Shown: positions 51,687 to 62,205, counted from the first letter of the stretch. The stretch is 64,000 nucleotides of DNA from an uncultured Winogradskyella sp. (GCF_947496485.1 NZ_CANMCZ010000005.1:186001-250000), one strand, 5' to 3'. Translations and numbers: made by a program. Notes: generated by a model from the letters alone, not told the origin.

Positions 51687-52377
51687 AACCGTAAATCTTA
51701 AGGATTTAGGCTTAAAAGATTTTAAGGACACTTGGGATTATCAAGAAACACTTTTTAAGGCTATTTTAGATACCAAAATCAAGAATAGAAGGGAAGATGC
51801 TGGTTTGGAAACTGACAATCATTTTCTTTTTGTAGAGCACCCGCACGTTTACACTTTAGGCAAGAGTGGAGACTTATCTAATTTGTTACTTTCTGAAGAA
51901 CAGCTAACGGAAAAAGGAGCGACATTTTATAAAATTAACAGAGGCGGAGATATTACCTACCATGGTCCTGGACAAATTGTAGGATATCCTATTTTAGATT
52001 TAGATAATTTCTTCACCGATATACACAAATATTTACGTTTTTTAGAGGAGATGATTATTCTCACTTTAGCAGAATATGGTTTAAAAACAGAACGTAGCCC
52101 TGGTGAAACAGGTGTTTGGTTAGATGTTGGGACACCATTCGCCCGTAAAATTTGTGCAATGGGAGTAAGAGCAAGCCGTTGGGTTACCATGCATGGTTTT
52201 GCACTTAATGTGAATGCAGATTTAGGGTATTTTGATAATATTATTCCATGTGGTATACGGGGCAAAGCTGTGACATCATTAAATACTGAATTAGGTGTGA
52301 CTAAAGTTGATGAAGCTGAAGTGAAACGGAAGCTTTTGAAGCATTTTAGTGCTCTTTTTGAGGCAGAGTTTATTTAA
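51679..52377 (+). CDS. lipB: Octanoyl-[acyl-carrier-protein]:protein N-octanoyltransferase
   Basis: 232 residues, full-length LipB. GGDITYHGPGQIVGYPI contains the substrate His, KICAMGVRASRWVTMHGFALNV the conserved Lys and His, and IIPCGI the catalytic Cys. It moves octanoate from ACP to lipoyl domains, so it supplies the cofactor used by E2 enzymes such as the one at 6119. ATG 51679 sits within the end of the lipoprotein gene. Confidence 0.96.
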   Translation: MNKTVNLKDLGLKDFKDTWDYQETLFKAILDTKIKNRREDAGLETDNHFLFVEHPHVYTLGKSGDLSNLLLSEEQLTEKGATFYKINRGGDITYHGPGQIVGYPILDLDNFFTDIHKYLRFLEEMIILTLAEYGLKTERSPGETGVWLDVGTPFARKICAMGVRASRWVTMHGFALNVNADLGYFDNIIPCGIRGKAVTSLNTELGVTKVDEAEVKRKLLKHFSALFEAEFI

Positions 52378-52433
52378 TTGCGTCAAAAAACTATTGTCTT
52401 AAGTGTTTGAAATCAGATATTTAAAAGATTTAT

Positions 52434-52694
52434 TCAGAATTCAATACTGTCTTTAGGTATAGCATGAAAACCAGTGGTCATAACCCTTTTTTCTAAATCT
52501 TCAATACTCACAAGCTTAGATGTATAAACTTTAATTTCTCTTGGAAAAACTTCCATATTTATCTCAACTTTCTTAATGCCATCTAAACTAAGAATTCGTT
52601 TTTTTATGCACTCTAATTCTTTTTTCTCAATAGCGTCAGTTCCAAAAATTTTGCCTTGTTGCCCTGGAATAATATTTTCTGAAATTAAACTCAT
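52434..52694 (-). CDS. Small HMA-like domain protein without CxxC
   Basis: 86 residues with the beta-alpha-beta pattern of heavy-metal-associated domains (LECIKKRILSLDGIKKVEINMEVFPREIKVY, EDLEKRVMTTGFHAIP). The metal-binding CxxC is missing, so metal binding is doubtful. No signal peptide. The 190-base upstream gap contains a 10-base direct repeat ACGAATTTAC at 52763-52772 and 52789-52798, possibly an operator. Confidence 0.7.
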   Translation of the reverse strand: MSLISENIIPGQQGKIFGTDAIEKKELECIKKRILSLDGIKKVEINMEVFPREIKVYTSKLVSIEDLEKRVMTTGFHAIPKDSIEF

Positions 52695-52884
52695 GATTTG
52701 ATGATTTAGTATTAATTAAAGTTTACAACTAGAACAGGTATATTACATTGGTATTAGTACCTACGAATTTACTTAATTTTACTAGTGAACGAATTTACAA
52801 TACAAAATAAAATTATAAAGTGATATTGGTCAGTATTACTAATTTTTTGATTAAATTTTTCTTGTTTTTTGAGTTGAAGTTAGA

Positions 52885-53934
52885 TTATGCCTCAGCGTTA
52901 AAAAATACCTTATAAAAGTGCATCTTTTTATCTTCATCATAACCACGTTCTAGGTATTCTGCTGATGCATCAGGTGCATCTACATCGAGTTTAATTTGTA
53001 TGTTGGTGTCTAGTTTTATTTCAGTTTTAATCTTTTGTTTTTGCTTTTTTAGAACACGTTCTGAGACATCAAATTGGTTCCTAATGAGGACTTTATTTTC
53101 AGATTCATAGCTTTTTTTGTAGTCTTCGAAGAGTTGTATCTGATCTTCTTCATCAAAAACTTCTTCTTTAAAGGTTTCAATGTTTACAATTTCATTTTCT
53201 TTAAAAAAATCGACTGTTTTTGCTAAGAAATTACTTTGTTCTTGGCCACCAAAATTGGGCTGTAAAACTTCTTTAGAAAATTCTCTACAAAGTTCAATAC
53301 AGTTCTTAGTGTGTTGGTTGCTATCATCAGGATATTTAATATTTAGGAAGCTTTTAATCCAGTATTGCGTGTCGTAAGTATTGTTGTCTACACTAAACAC
53401 AATTTTACCCTCCATGTCTGACGTATTTAAGATTAAACAGCCTTTATCCACTTTCTTAGCCTGTATTCCCTTTTGTACCAGAATATCATAGTTTCCAGAT
53501 TCTAAATAGGTTTGAAAAAACTCTGTTTTATTTTCAATTTTATAAATACCAATAGCATCTGTAAAATAGTCTTCGTATTGTACGTTCTCAAAATGGCAAA
53601 TGAGTACATCTCCTGTTTTTATTTGAGCAGAATTACTTTGCTCAAATAAGTGTGTAACGATGTGTTTTGAGACGTCTACAAAATCTGCTTCCTCCTTAAA
53701 AATTTGCTCAGAATAGGTGTTGATTTCATTGAGACCAACATCGCTATGGTGATGAAAACGATAGCTTTCAGCAACGCTTACGAAAGGCTTTAAAAGATAG
53801 GGTAACATTAAATTGTATGTAGCTTCATCAAAATCTACAGTTGTATCTGAAAATGCATTTTTTGTGTCATTAAATTTGTTGCCGACTTTATGGATAATGC
53901 AGCTTTTTATCGAAGCCTTTTGTCGTTTTATCAT
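52885..53934 (-). CDS. Nucleoid-associated protein (NdpA/YejK family)
   Basis: 349 residues from ATG 53934, where MIKRQKASIKSCIIHKVGNK matches the family start. The N-terminal part contains HHHSDVGLNEINTYSEQIF, the middle FVDVSKHIVTHLF and VLICHFENVQY, the C-terminus DKKMHFYKVFFN. The family is known as NA37, binds double-stranded DNA, and occurs in many bacteria. Cytoplasmic. A longer start adds 11 residues not expected. Confidence 0.85.
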   Translation of the reverse strand: MIKRQKASIKSCIIHKVGNKFNDTKNAFSDTTVDFDEATYNLMLPYLLKPFVSVAESYRFHHHSDVGLNEINTYSEQIFKEEADFVDVSKHIVTHLFEQSNSAQIKTGDVLICHFENVQYEDYFTDAIGIYKIENKTEFFQTYLESGNYDILVQKGIQAKKVDKGCLILNTSDMEGKIVFSVDNNTYDTQYWIKSFLNIKYPDDSNQHTKNCIELCREFSKEVLQPNFGGQEQSNFLAKTVDFFKENEIVNIETFKEEVFDEEDQIQLFEDYKKSYESENKVLIRNQFDVSERVLKKQKQKIKTEIKLDTNIQIKLDVDAPDASAEYLERGYDEDKKMHFYKVFFNAEA

Positions 53935-53996
53935 AGTAGAAATACTTAACTGTTTTTCAGTGTACAATACTACAAAACCCTAGGCTTAAAACTAAA

Positions 53997-54025
53997 GAAA
54001 ACGCCAAAATAAATTTGGCGTTTTC
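53997..54025 (-). terminator. Intrinsic terminator of the OmpA-family gene
   Basis: 12-bp perfect stem GAAAACGCCAAA / TTTGGCGTTTTC, loop ATAAA. Located 28 bases after the stop of the minus-strand OmpA gene. Confidence 0.8.
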
Positions 54026-54053
54026 AGACTCGAGGACTTAGATTTGGTTATCG

Positions 54054-55628
54054 TTATATTTTTACAAATTCTACACGTCTATTTTGTGCTTTTCCATTAG
54101 TGGTATTATTGTCTCCAACAGGTTGAGTTTCGCCTTTCCCGTCTGTAGTTAAACGACCTTCAGAAATATTATATATATTTATTAGCACATCTTTAACAGC
54201 AGCAGCTCTGGCTTTAGATAGTTTTAAATTAGCATCATCTGTACCATCTGAATCTGTATGACCAATAATGTTCAGTTTTATGTTATCATCTTGCATTAAA
54301 ACTTGTGAAATCTGTCTTACAATTCCAAGACTTTGTGGTTGAATATTTGCTGAGCCAGAATCGAATAAAATGCCATTGGTAGAAATTTTACCCTCATTTA
54401 ATAGTTTTCGTCTTAAATCTTCACCTCCTTCTGCAATTTTAAGATTTGAAATAAACAAACTTTCTTTGCCTTCTGTTTTAAAACCACTAAGATGGAATTT
54501 AAGAGAATTTATAGGTGAATTTACACCAATCATTTTTGGAATATCAACACATTTTTTTTCATTTATCCATACTCTTAGACGTTCTTTGTTAACAGCAATG
54601 GAGATGTGAGGTTTGTTTAAAACCGCTTTTCTAATATCTGCTTTGATACTATTATTTATCGTGTTTTTAGCATCTAACTTATTTATTACGCGAAAATTAG
54701 AAACAGTATATTGAACAAATGGGATTTGGACTCTAGCATTGTCACGCCCAGTTTTAAATTCATTATTGTCTTCTAATTTAACCTCTAAATGTGCGCCAAT
54801 TGAAGTTTTCTGACCTATGCCTAATGTCATAACATCAAATTCAATTGTGTAATTCTCCGGAAGATTTCTTGGAAGATTTGGAATATAATAAGTGTTAGAG
54901 CCCCCTTTTAGCTCAAACCATCTGCCTGAAACTTTGTTAAGTGTAACAACTTCTCCTGAGCCATTTGTATTCCATTTAGCAGGGAAATCACCAATAAAAT
55001 CATTAGAAAAATCATCATAAAATATGAGTTTATCACCTGGGACAAAATCGTATTTACTGTAGACTTCTAAACCATCTGAAATGTTTGAAGGTTCTTCTTC
55101 AATTTCTCTGTTATTTTCTTCGTCATCTACATCAGAATTGGTGTCTGATTTCTTATCTGAATCATCTTTAGATTCATTACTTTCCTTATCGTCATTATTA
55201 TCACCGTCATTATCACCTTCTCGCTGACCAAAAAGTAATTCTTTGGCAGTTTTTATACTATATTTCAAAGCTTTTTTAGCGCGATTAATCTGTAGTGTCG
55301 CTTTTCCTTGTTTAAGCATACCAGCACCATCTAAATCTCCTAAAATATCTGGTGCACTTTCGCTCAAGGCAGAGACGTCTTCTAAAGCATCTTCTAAAAC
55401 ATCAATATCTTCATCTTCTAATGGAGTACCAGCTTCAGCATATCCATCGTATTTGTATACTTTATCGTATAAATCGAAAGACTCTTGTACAAATCTATCT
55501 ACGCTAGAAATACCAACTCTATTTTTTGGGCGTTTTATTTTTTTTGTTTGCGCATCAATAATTGGTGTTGTGAAAATGAAGAAACAAAATGTAACTATGA
55601 AATGTTTTAAAACTGTGGGATAATTCAT
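54054..55628 (-). CDS. OmpA-family outer-membrane protein with acidic linker
   Basis: 524 residues. Signal peptide ends about IIDAQ. N-terminal helical part (40-120), then a very acidic linker of Asp/Asn/Glu/Ser (about 145-185) ahead of a beta-sandwich-like domain (YSKYDFVPGDKLIFYDDFSNDFIGDFPAKW to LKIAEGG, about 200-410). The C-terminal OmpA domain (about 420-524) has the peptidoglycan-binding IIGHTDSDGTDDANLKLSKARAAAVKDVL and NRRVEF. Anchors the outer membrane to peptidoglycan; ligand of the middle domain unknown. Own terminator downstream. Confidence 0.88.
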   Translation of the reverse strand: MNYPTVLKHFIVTFCFFIFTTPIIDAQTKKIKRPKNRVGISSVDRFVQESFDLYDKVYKYDGYAEAGTPLEDEDIDVLEDALEDVSALSESAPDILGDLDGAGMLKQGKATLQINRAKKALKYSIKTAKELLFGQREGDNDGDNNDDKESNESKDDSDKKSDTNSDVDDEENNREIEEEPSNISDGLEVYSKYDFVPGDKLIFYDDFSNDFIGDFPAKWNTNGSGEVVTLNKVSGRWFELKGGSNTYYIPNLPRNLPENYTIEFDVMTLGIGQKTSIGAHLEVKLEDNNEFKTGRDNARVQIPFVQYTVSNFRVINKLDAKNTINNSIKADIRKAVLNKPHISIAVNKERLRVWINEKKCVDIPKMIGVNSPINSLKFHLSGFKTEGKESLFISNLKIAEGGEDLRRKLLNEGKISTNGILFDSGSANIQPQSLGIVRQISQVLMQDDNIKLNIIGHTDSDGTDDANLKLSKARAAAVKDVLINIYNISEGRLTTDGKGETQPVGDNNTTNGKAQNRRVEFVKI

Positions 55629-55709
55629 TTTAAGTAATTGATTAATAGCAGGATAAAAATAAGTATAACTATTGATACTAAAAAATGAAATATGTAATTG
55701 ATAAGGATT

Positions 55710-58082
55710 TTAGTGTATTTTATAAACTACAAGTGTTTTATCATCACTCTGTGTAATAAGTTCTAGGCCTTTTTCCTCATCTAATTCTTGCAGCTCTGCT
55801 GCAGAAGTTCCAAAAACTGGAAAATTAGCTATAGGCTTGGCTTGGCTATCAAATAGATATACTTTTTTAGATTGTAAATCTGTAGTGGATACATATATTT
55901 TGTCATTGAGATAGAAGATCTTAGGAGCTGTGTATTCGCCGTAATCTAAATCTACTGTTCTAGACTTTATGTTGAGCTTATTTTCTGTCAAAGAAACTAA
56001 AGTTTTACTGGTCGCTTCAACTTTGTGTTTGTCTGGAAGAATTAAGTTTTTTGTACTCAATTTTCCTTTAGCGTCTACCTGTACAAGTTGACCAAGTGTA
56101 TTGGTTGTAGTGAATTTATTTTTATATAAATACAGTTCGTTATCAGAAAACCGAATTTTATCTTTTACGCTAATACGAACACTTCCTTGACGGTTTAACA
56201 ACTTCAGTGTTTCCCCAGCAGCAAAAGCAATATAATCTTTACTGCCTATTCTAAAGTGCTTTGGTTGACTGGAAATAGTAAAACCATTGTTTTTATATTT
56301 AAAACCTGATATTGATGCTCCTTTAGCATCATACATCAAAAGATTTTTTCCTTGGGTAACTAAGAGCCTGTAGTTTTTTCTTTTATCGTAATCAAATACG
56401 GAAAGTGGTTGGGTAATTACATCGTTAAATTTTAAGGGAAATGGCGATACGTCTTTACCATTACGATCTAAAACATAAATTCGATTTGGCGTTGCAAAAG
56501 CAAGTTGTAATCGACCGTTTTTAAACATGTCAATTTGTTCAATATTGCCTAGAATTTTTCCTTGTAATTGTTTTTTCCAAAGAATATTGCCTGAATTTGA
56601 AATAAGGTAAAGCATATTGTTTACGTCTTGTACTGCAATATCGCGAGCACTTGTAACATGGTTTTTAAGTGTTTGCGGTACTGAGATTATTTCTGCTTCA
56701 ATTTCTGTGGTAAAAGCTTCTGTAATAGAAAGAGAAGCTGCTTTTCTCTTAAATTTTTGAATGATGCCATTGACATGTGCATAATTATCCTCATAAATAT
56801 ACTGTACGGCATTGGCATTATAACCTTTGTTGTCTTGATCTAAAATTTCAGCTAATCCTTCAGCATCTTTAAAAATAAATAAAGAGGACTCATCACTAAG
56901 ATATTCGCTAATATTAGTAAAGGCATCTGAATTTGCCAGTGTATTACCATTTAGGGCACTTGTAAGTATAGTTTTAATGGCTTTGGTTGAATTTGAAAAC
57001 ACAATAAAGTTATCAAAGACTGAAAAATACTTTGCATTCTCAAAAGTGATAAATGGTTTTAAACTTGATTTGAAAAAATCTGTGTTTTCGGATTCGAATA
57101 TTTCAATATCCCTAAACGTTTCTGCATTAGATTTTTCTTCAATAGATTCTAAGACTAAGTTTGGATCTAATGTATGTAATAGTACAGCATTATCTATTAA
57201 GGCAATTTCGTTGGTGAAACTCAAAAACACTACTGAATCATCATTGTCTTGTTGATTTAATTGACTAAGGTTTTTATTAAAAACTGTAAAGTCGTCATAA
57301 GTAATACTTAATAATGACCTTGTATTTTGGGGTGCTATTGCTGGCGTATTTGTTTTCTGGGGAATTGTATGTTTAAAAACATCTAAATTATTAGTAATAG
57401 AGTCTTTTGAAGTCAATATCCCATTGTATTGAAGGCTATTCGCTAAGTAGTTAAAATCTAAAACTGTAAAACTAGAAGTAATGTTCTTATCTTTAATATT
57501 AGTAAAAAGTAATTTTGAATAATTTTCTGAATCAGATTTAAAAACTATTGAAGCAACAGATTTGTTATCCGTAGTTTCGATCAATTTACTCAACTCAGTG
57601 TTTTCTTCTTTAGGATTTAGGCTTTTTAGAATTTCTAGATTATTAGATGCAGCAAAAACATGTCCAACAATTTTATGATATATAATTGTGGTATCTATTT
57701 GACTTTTTTCAATTTCGAAATTGATCAAGGTTTCCGATATGTGATTAGAAATAGAGTCAACTACAAATAAAGTGGAATCATTTTCTGTAAGAATTACATA
57801 GTCCGAATTATTTTCGCTTGAATCAGAGAAACCTATAAAAACCTGTTTGGTTGTATTCAGATGTTTTAGAACCGCAGAAGCGTTTGTTAACTCCTTATTA
57901 TATATACCAGAAAGTATATTATGATTTTCAATACTATTATTAAAGTCATTAAGTTCAGATACCTTTATCACAGAGGTAACGTTATTTGGTATGAACTGAA
58001 AGGCTTGTTTGTTTTTATTATAATCTTTTTTACAGGCTAATAGAAAAGATAGTAGCACTATTAAAAATCCGAATTTCTTCAT
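55710..58082 (-). CDS. Large lipoprotein, PQQ/beta-propeller-like C-terminal half
   Basis: 790 residues. Lipobox LSFLLACKK. The N-terminal half (about 30-440) is a mixed alpha/beta domain that resembles DUF3352-like proteins (NVTSVIKVSELNDF, SDESSLFIFKDAEGLAEI). The C-terminal half has repeated blade-like strands (LYLISNSGNILWKKQLQGKI, QLAFATPNRIYVLDRNGKD, NLLMYDAKGASISGFKY), a beta-propeller pattern. Function unknown, probably envelope. Co-directional with rnhB, 32 bases downstream of it. Confidence 0.78.
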   Translation of the reverse strand: MKKFGFLIVLLSFLLACKKDYNKNKQAFQFIPNNVTSVIKVSELNDFNNSIENHNILSGIYNKELTNASAVLKHLNTTKQVFIGFSDSSENNSDYVILTENDSTLFVVDSISNHISETLINFEIEKSQIDTTIIYHKIVGHVFAASNNLEILKSLNPKEENTELSKLIETTDNKSVASIVFKSDSENYSKLLFTNIKDKNITSSFTVLDFNYLANSLQYNGILTSKDSITNNLDVFKHTIPQKTNTPAIAPQNTRSLLSITYDDFTVFNKNLSQLNQQDNDDSVVFLSFTNEIALIDNAVLLHTLDPNLVLESIEEKSNAETFRDIEIFESENTDFFKSSLKPFITFENAKYFSVFDNFIVFSNSTKAIKTILTSALNGNTLANSDAFTNISEYLSDESSLFIFKDAEGLAEILDQDNKGYNANAVQYIYEDNYAHVNGIIQKFKRKAASLSITEAFTTEIEAEIISVPQTLKNHVTSARDIAVQDVNNMLYLISNSGNILWKKQLQGKILGNIEQIDMFKNGRLQLAFATPNRIYVLDRNGKDVSPFPLKFNDVITQPLSVFDYDKRKNYRLLVTQGKNLLMYDAKGASISGFKYKNNGFTISSQPKHFRIGSKDYIAFAAGETLKLLNRQGSVRISVKDKIRFSDNELYLYKNKFTTTNTLGQLVQVDAKGKLSTKNLILPDKHKVEATSKTLVSLTENKLNIKSRTVDLDYGEYTAPKIFYLNDKIYVSTTDLQSKKVYLFDSQAKPIANFPVFGTSAAELQELDEEKGLELITQSDDKTLVVYKIH

Positions 58083-58114
58083 TAATATAAAATTGTTATC
58101 ACAAATATATAAAG

Positions 58115-58717
58115 TTATATATCTAAACGGTATTGCTCTGGTAATAATCTAAATGATTTTCTGTGATATTTTGTGACACCAAATTCTTTAATCGCTGCCC
58201 TATGTTCTCTTGTTGGGTAACCTTTGTTCTGTTTCCAATTGTACATAGGAAATTCTTTATGAATTTTTTCCATGTATTCATCTCTATACGTTTTGGCTAA
58301 AATTGAAGCAGCTGCAATGCTAAGATATTTACTATCTCCTTTTATTATAGTTTCATGTGGAATTGTTTTGTAAGGTTTAAACTTGTTTCCGTCTACTATA
58401 ATATAATTTGGAACCGTTTTGAGTTTATCAATAGATTCATGCATTGCCTTTATGGAGGCGTTCAAAATATTTATAGTGTCAATTTCGGTTTCAAAAATAT
58501 GTTGAAATGCAAAGGCAGTTGCTTCTGTTTCAATAATTGGTTTTAAAATATTTCTTTTTTTTTCTGAAAGTTGTTTAGAATCATTTAATATGTCATTGTT
58601 AAATGATGGAGGTAAAATAACTGCTGCTGCAGTAACAGGACCGGCTAAACAGCCTCTGCCTGCCTCGTCAGTACCACATTCTAGATCAAAAGAGGAATAT
58701 TGAATTTTAAGAGACAA
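58115..58717 (-). CDS. rnhB: Ribonuclease HII
   Basis: 200 residues, full length. [19 protein letters not shown] holds the Asp-Glu catalytic pair, [10 protein letters not shown] the third Asp and [16 protein letters not shown] the fourth. It cuts RNA in RNA-DNA hybrids and single ribonucleotides in DNA. A TAACTTTG box at 58734-58741 lies 16 bases upstream on the minus strand. Confidence 0.96.
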   Translation of the reverse strand: MSLKIQYSSFDLECGTDEAGRGCLAGPVTAAAVILPPSFNNDILNDSKQLSEKKRNILKPIIETEATAFAFQHIFETEIDTINILNASIKAMHESIDKLKTVPNYIIVDGNKFKPYKTIPHETIIKGDSKYLSIAAASILAKTYRDEYMEKIHKEFPMYNWKQNKGYPTREHRAAIKEFGVTKYHRKSFRLLPEQYRLDI

Positions 58718-58733
58718 AATGTAAAAATTTCAA

Positions 58734-58741
58734 CAAAGTTA
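58734..58741 (-). promoter_or_regulatory. -7 box (TAACTTTG) of the rnhB operon
   Basis: Exact TAnnTTTG on the minus strand before rnhB. The nearest TTG upstream is only 12 bases away, shorter than usual. Confidence 0.4.
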
Positions 58742-58870
58742 AAATTTTAACGCAACCCTTTTGCAGTTTTTGCATCTAAGTAATGAGTTAATGGTTAAAA
58801 CATTGAAAATATAATTTTGTGTGCTGTTGGCGAAATCGATTTAGTATTAACATTTTTTTGGCAAAAACAC

Positions 58871-58901
58871 TTGCTTATTTAATATTTAATTAAGATGTTT
58901 G
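58871..58901 (+). promoter_or_regulatory. Candidate promoter of the SusC/SusD operon
   Basis: TTG (58871-58873), 20 bases, then GATGTTTG (58894-58901), one mismatch from TAnnTTTG. Transcription would start about 22 bases before the SusC ATG. The rest of the 212-base region between rnhB and SusC shows another exact TAATTTTG at 58812-58819 without a good -33 partner. Confidence 0.45.
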
Positions 58902-58929
58902 CAACTAGACTAACTCAAATAATTGTTTT

Positions 58930-61900
58930 ATGAAATTAAAGTTAACATGGTTATTGACGCTTTTTATGGCGTTCGTGATGCAATTTTCTTTTGCACAAGA
59001 GAAAACTGTCACAGGGACAGTTACAACAGCAGATGATGGTTTACCCCTTCCTGGCGCTAGTGTAATTGTGAAAGGTACCTCAAGAGGTCAACAAACAGAT
59101 TTTGATGGAAAATATTCCATATCTGTTAATACGGGCGATGTCCTGGTAATTTCATACGTGGGTATGAAAAATACCGAAGTTACTATTGGTGCTGCAAGCA
59201 CTTATGATGTTGCGCTTGAACTTGACAACGCTTTAGATGAAGTTGTTGTTGTAGGTTATGGTACAACAACTAAAAAAGCTTTTGCCGGAACAGTTACAAC
59301 AGTTTCCACAAAAGATATTGAAAATAAGAATTTCGCAAACGTAACTCAATCTCTAGCAGGTGAGGCGTCAGGTGTTCAGGTTATTAATACTACTGGTCAG
59401 CCAGGTTCGGTATCTACTGTACGTATTCGTGGTTATGGATCAATAAGTGGTAACAGAACTCCACTTTACGTAGTTGATGGTGTTCCAATTACTGCTTTAG
59501 AGACTTTAAATGCTATCAATCCGACAGATATTCAAAGTACGTCTATATTAAAGGATGCTACGGCGACAGCTATTTACGGATCAAGAGGGGCTAATGGTGT
59601 AGTTTTAATTACTACAAAATCAGGTTCTTCTAGCGAAAGCTATATTGAAGTAGATTTTAAAACTGGTATCAATACGCAAATAATACCTCGTTACGAAACA
59701 ATTACGAACCAAGAGGAAAACCTAGAATTAATATGGGAAGGTTTGAGAAATGGACGAATGATAAATAATGGCGAAAGTTTAGCAGTTGCTAGTACATGGG
59801 CTACTGAAAATTTAGTTAGTAATAGTGGTGCTACAGGTGTTTTACCAACACGTTACAATATGTGGGATGCTCCTGGTAACCAATTAATAAACCCAGCAAC
59901 TGGTAAATTTACAGGTGTTGCTAGAAAGTTTACTCCAGAAAGCTTTGAAGATTTAGTTATACGTGATGGATTACGTCATGAAGCTAATGTAAGATTTGGT
60001 GGTGGTAACGAGAAATCTCGATATTTTATTTCTGGTGGTTTCTTAGATGATAACGGAATTGTAGAATCATCTTCTTTTAAGAGATACACAGTAAGAACTA
60101 ATGTGTCTTCTCAAATTAAAGATTGGTTAAAAGTTGGTGCTAACATTTCTTATTTATATGCAGAACAAAGAGATAATACTGCTCTAGGTGGATCATCAGC
60201 TATTTTTGAGTTTATTGACAAAGTGCCAACAATTTTTGGTGTATTTCTTAGAGATGACAATGGTAATAAAGTGCCAGATCCAATATTAGGTGGTTTTATA
60301 CCTGATTATGGTGCTATTAGTACTGGTGGTACTGCGCCAGGTAGACCTTCTTCAGATGGTGTAAGTCCATATGGTAATATACTTTACGATTTCAGGGGTT
60401 ATGACAGAAACGAACTTGTTGGAAGTGCTAACATCGATATTGATTTAGCTAAGGGTCTAACTTTTGAAAGTTCACTAAGTTACCAATATAGAGGTAATAT
60501 TTTTAAGAATATGTCAAACCAATTTTATGGTTTTGGAGCTCCTGCTGGAGGTCAATTGAATCAAATAAATTCAACTAATGAGACTATTAACTTTTTAAAG
60601 TTATTACGCTATAATACAGACTTTGGTAATCATTCTTTAGAAGTATTAGCTGCTCATGAGAGTAATAATCTTAATATTGCTATAATCGATGCTAATAAGT
60701 CTGGTGCTGAAGTGCCATTTGCATTGGAATTAACACAATATATTGAAAGCATAAGACCAGCTGAAGGTTTCCAAGAAGGAAGAACTTTAGAATCTTATTT
60801 TGGTCAGGTGAATTATGATTATGATGACAAGTATTTCTTTACAGGTTCTTTAAGACGAGATGGGTCATCAGTATTCTTTAAGAATAAGTGGGATACATTT
60901 TATTCATTAGGTGCTGCTTGGATTATAACAAACGAATCTTGGGCTGAAAGTGATTTCTTAAGATTTTTGAAACTTAAGGCTTCATATGGCTTAGCTGGTG
61001 ATGAGGCAGGTGTATTCTCTGCAACAGGATCTTACTATGTAGGTCAAAATTTATTTGATGTTACAAATTTAGATGGTGGATTTTCAGTTGCACTAGAAGG
61101 TAACATCGCAAACCCTGATATTACTTGGGAAAGAAAAAAACAAATTCAAACAGGTTTAGAATTCACACTTGGTGATATTGTTGATGGTAGCATAGATTAT
61201 TATATCAACGATACTGAAAATTTATTCTTCAATAAACCAGTAAATCCTGCATCTGGTTCAGCTGGATTGTTAGTTAATGACGGTGAATTAAGAAACGCAG
61301 GTATAGAATTTGATTTAAATTTCCATATCCTGAGAAAGGATAATATAACTATGGACTTAGGTGTTAACGGAACTCATATTGATAATGAGTTACTTGCCTT
61401 ACCAGCAGAAACTCCTAATGAATTTATTAACACAACTTTTGGTGGTGCTAGAGTTGGATATCAAGTTGGTAGATCTATTTTTGATTTTTATTACAGAGAG
61501 TATGCTGGTGTTGACCCAGCAGATGGTTTACCAATGTGGTTTGAATACTTTGATGATTTAAATGATAATGATGTATTAGATGCTGGTGAAGAAATTGAGC
61601 AGGCTTCTTTAGAGGTTCACAAATTTAATAACCCAGGTGCTAATAATTTTAAAAGACAAGTAACAAAGAATTATGATGATGCAACTCAGAAGTATGTAGG
61701 TAAGTCTTTACTTCCAGATCTTTCAGGTGCATTTAGATTAAGCGGTAATGTTCATAGTTTTACTTATGCTTTACAGTTTACTTACCAGTTTGGTGGACAC
61801 GCGTTTGATAATAACTACCGTGAATTTTTTGAGCGTGGTTTTTCAACAGCCAGTGGTACGTTACATGCTGATATAAGAGACAGATGGCAACAACCTGGCG

Positions 61901-62205
61901 ATATTACTAATGTTCCTAAATTAGGAAATGGTTCTGTTGCTAATGATGTTGGTGCTAGTGATAGATTCCTTATCAAATCTGACTTCATTGGTTTAAACAG
62001 TGTTAATATCGGTTATAACTTAGGTGGTAAAATGTTAGAAAATACTGGTATAGATAATATTAATCTTTTCGTGTCTGGTGATAATTTATTTATCAGTACG
62101 GCGAGAAAAGGTTATAACCCTTTAGTAAGAGAAGGTGGAAACACGCGTAGAAATCAGTATGCGCCTTTATCATCTTTTACTGTTGGTTTAAGAATGAAAT
62201 TTTAA
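58930..62205 (+). CDS. SusC/RagA-type TonB-linked outer-membrane transporter
   Basis: 1091 residues. Signal peptide ends near FSFAQ. Then comes a carboxypeptidase-regulatory-like domain (VTGTVTTADDGLPLPGASVIVKGT, to about residue 100), the TonB-box-like DEVVVVGYGTTTKKAFAG, a plug (VRIRGYGSISGNRTPLYVVDGVPI, ATAIYGSRGANGVVLITTKSG) and a beta-barrel ending in Phe (FTVGLRMKF). It imports glycans or peptides across the outer membrane with its SusD partner encoded 16 bases downstream. Substrate cannot be read from the sequence. Confidence 0.97.
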   Translation: MKLKLTWLLTLFMAFVMQFSFAQEKTVTGTVTTADDGLPLPGASVIVKGTSRGQQTDFDGKYSISVNTGDVLVISYVGMKNTEVTIGAASTYDVALELDNALDEVVVVGYGTTTKKAFAGTVTTVSTKDIENKNFANVTQSLAGEASGVQVINTTGQPGSVSTVRIRGYGSISGNRTPLYVVDGVPITALETLNAINPTDIQSTSILKDATATAIYGSRGANGVVLITTKSGSSSESYIEVDFKTGINTQIIPRYETITNQEENLELIWEGLRNGRMINNGESLAVASTWATENLVSNSGATGVLPTRYNMWDAPGNQLINPATGKFTGVARKFTPESFEDLVIRDGLRHEANVRFGGGNEKSRYFISGGFLDDNGIVESSSFKRYTVRTNVSSQIKDWLKVGANISYLYAEQRDNTALGGSSAIFEFIDKVPTIFGVFLRDDNGNKVPDPILGGFIPDYGAISTGGTAPGRPSSDGVSPYGNILYDFRGYDRNELVGSANIDIDLAKGLTFESSLSYQYRGNIFKNMSNQFYGFGAPAGGQLNQINSTNETINFLKLLRYNTDFGNHSLEVLAAHESNNLNIAIIDANKSGAEVPFALELTQYIESIRPAEGFQEGRTLESYFGQVNYDYDDKYFFTGSLRRDGSSVFFKNKWDTFYSLGAAWIITNESWAESDFLRFLKLKASYGLAGDEAGVFSATGSYYVGQNLFDVTNLDGGFSVALEGNIANPDITWERKKQIQTGLEFTLGDIVDGSIDYYINDTENLFFNKPVNPASGSAGLLVNDGELRNAGIEFDLNFHILRKDNITMDLGVNGTHIDNELLALPAETPNEFINTTFGGARVGYQVGRSIFDFYYREYAGVDPADGLPMWFEYFDDLNDNDVLDAGEEIEQASLEVHKFNNPGANNFKRQVTKNYDDATQKYVGKSLLPDLSGAFRLSGNVHSFTYALQFTYQFGGHAFDNNYREFFERGFSTASGTLHADIRDRWQQPGDITNVPKLGNGSVANDVGASDRFLIKSDFIGLNSVNIGYNLGGKMLENTGIDNINLFVSGDNLFISTARKGYNPLVREGGNTRRNQYAPLSSFTVGLRMKF

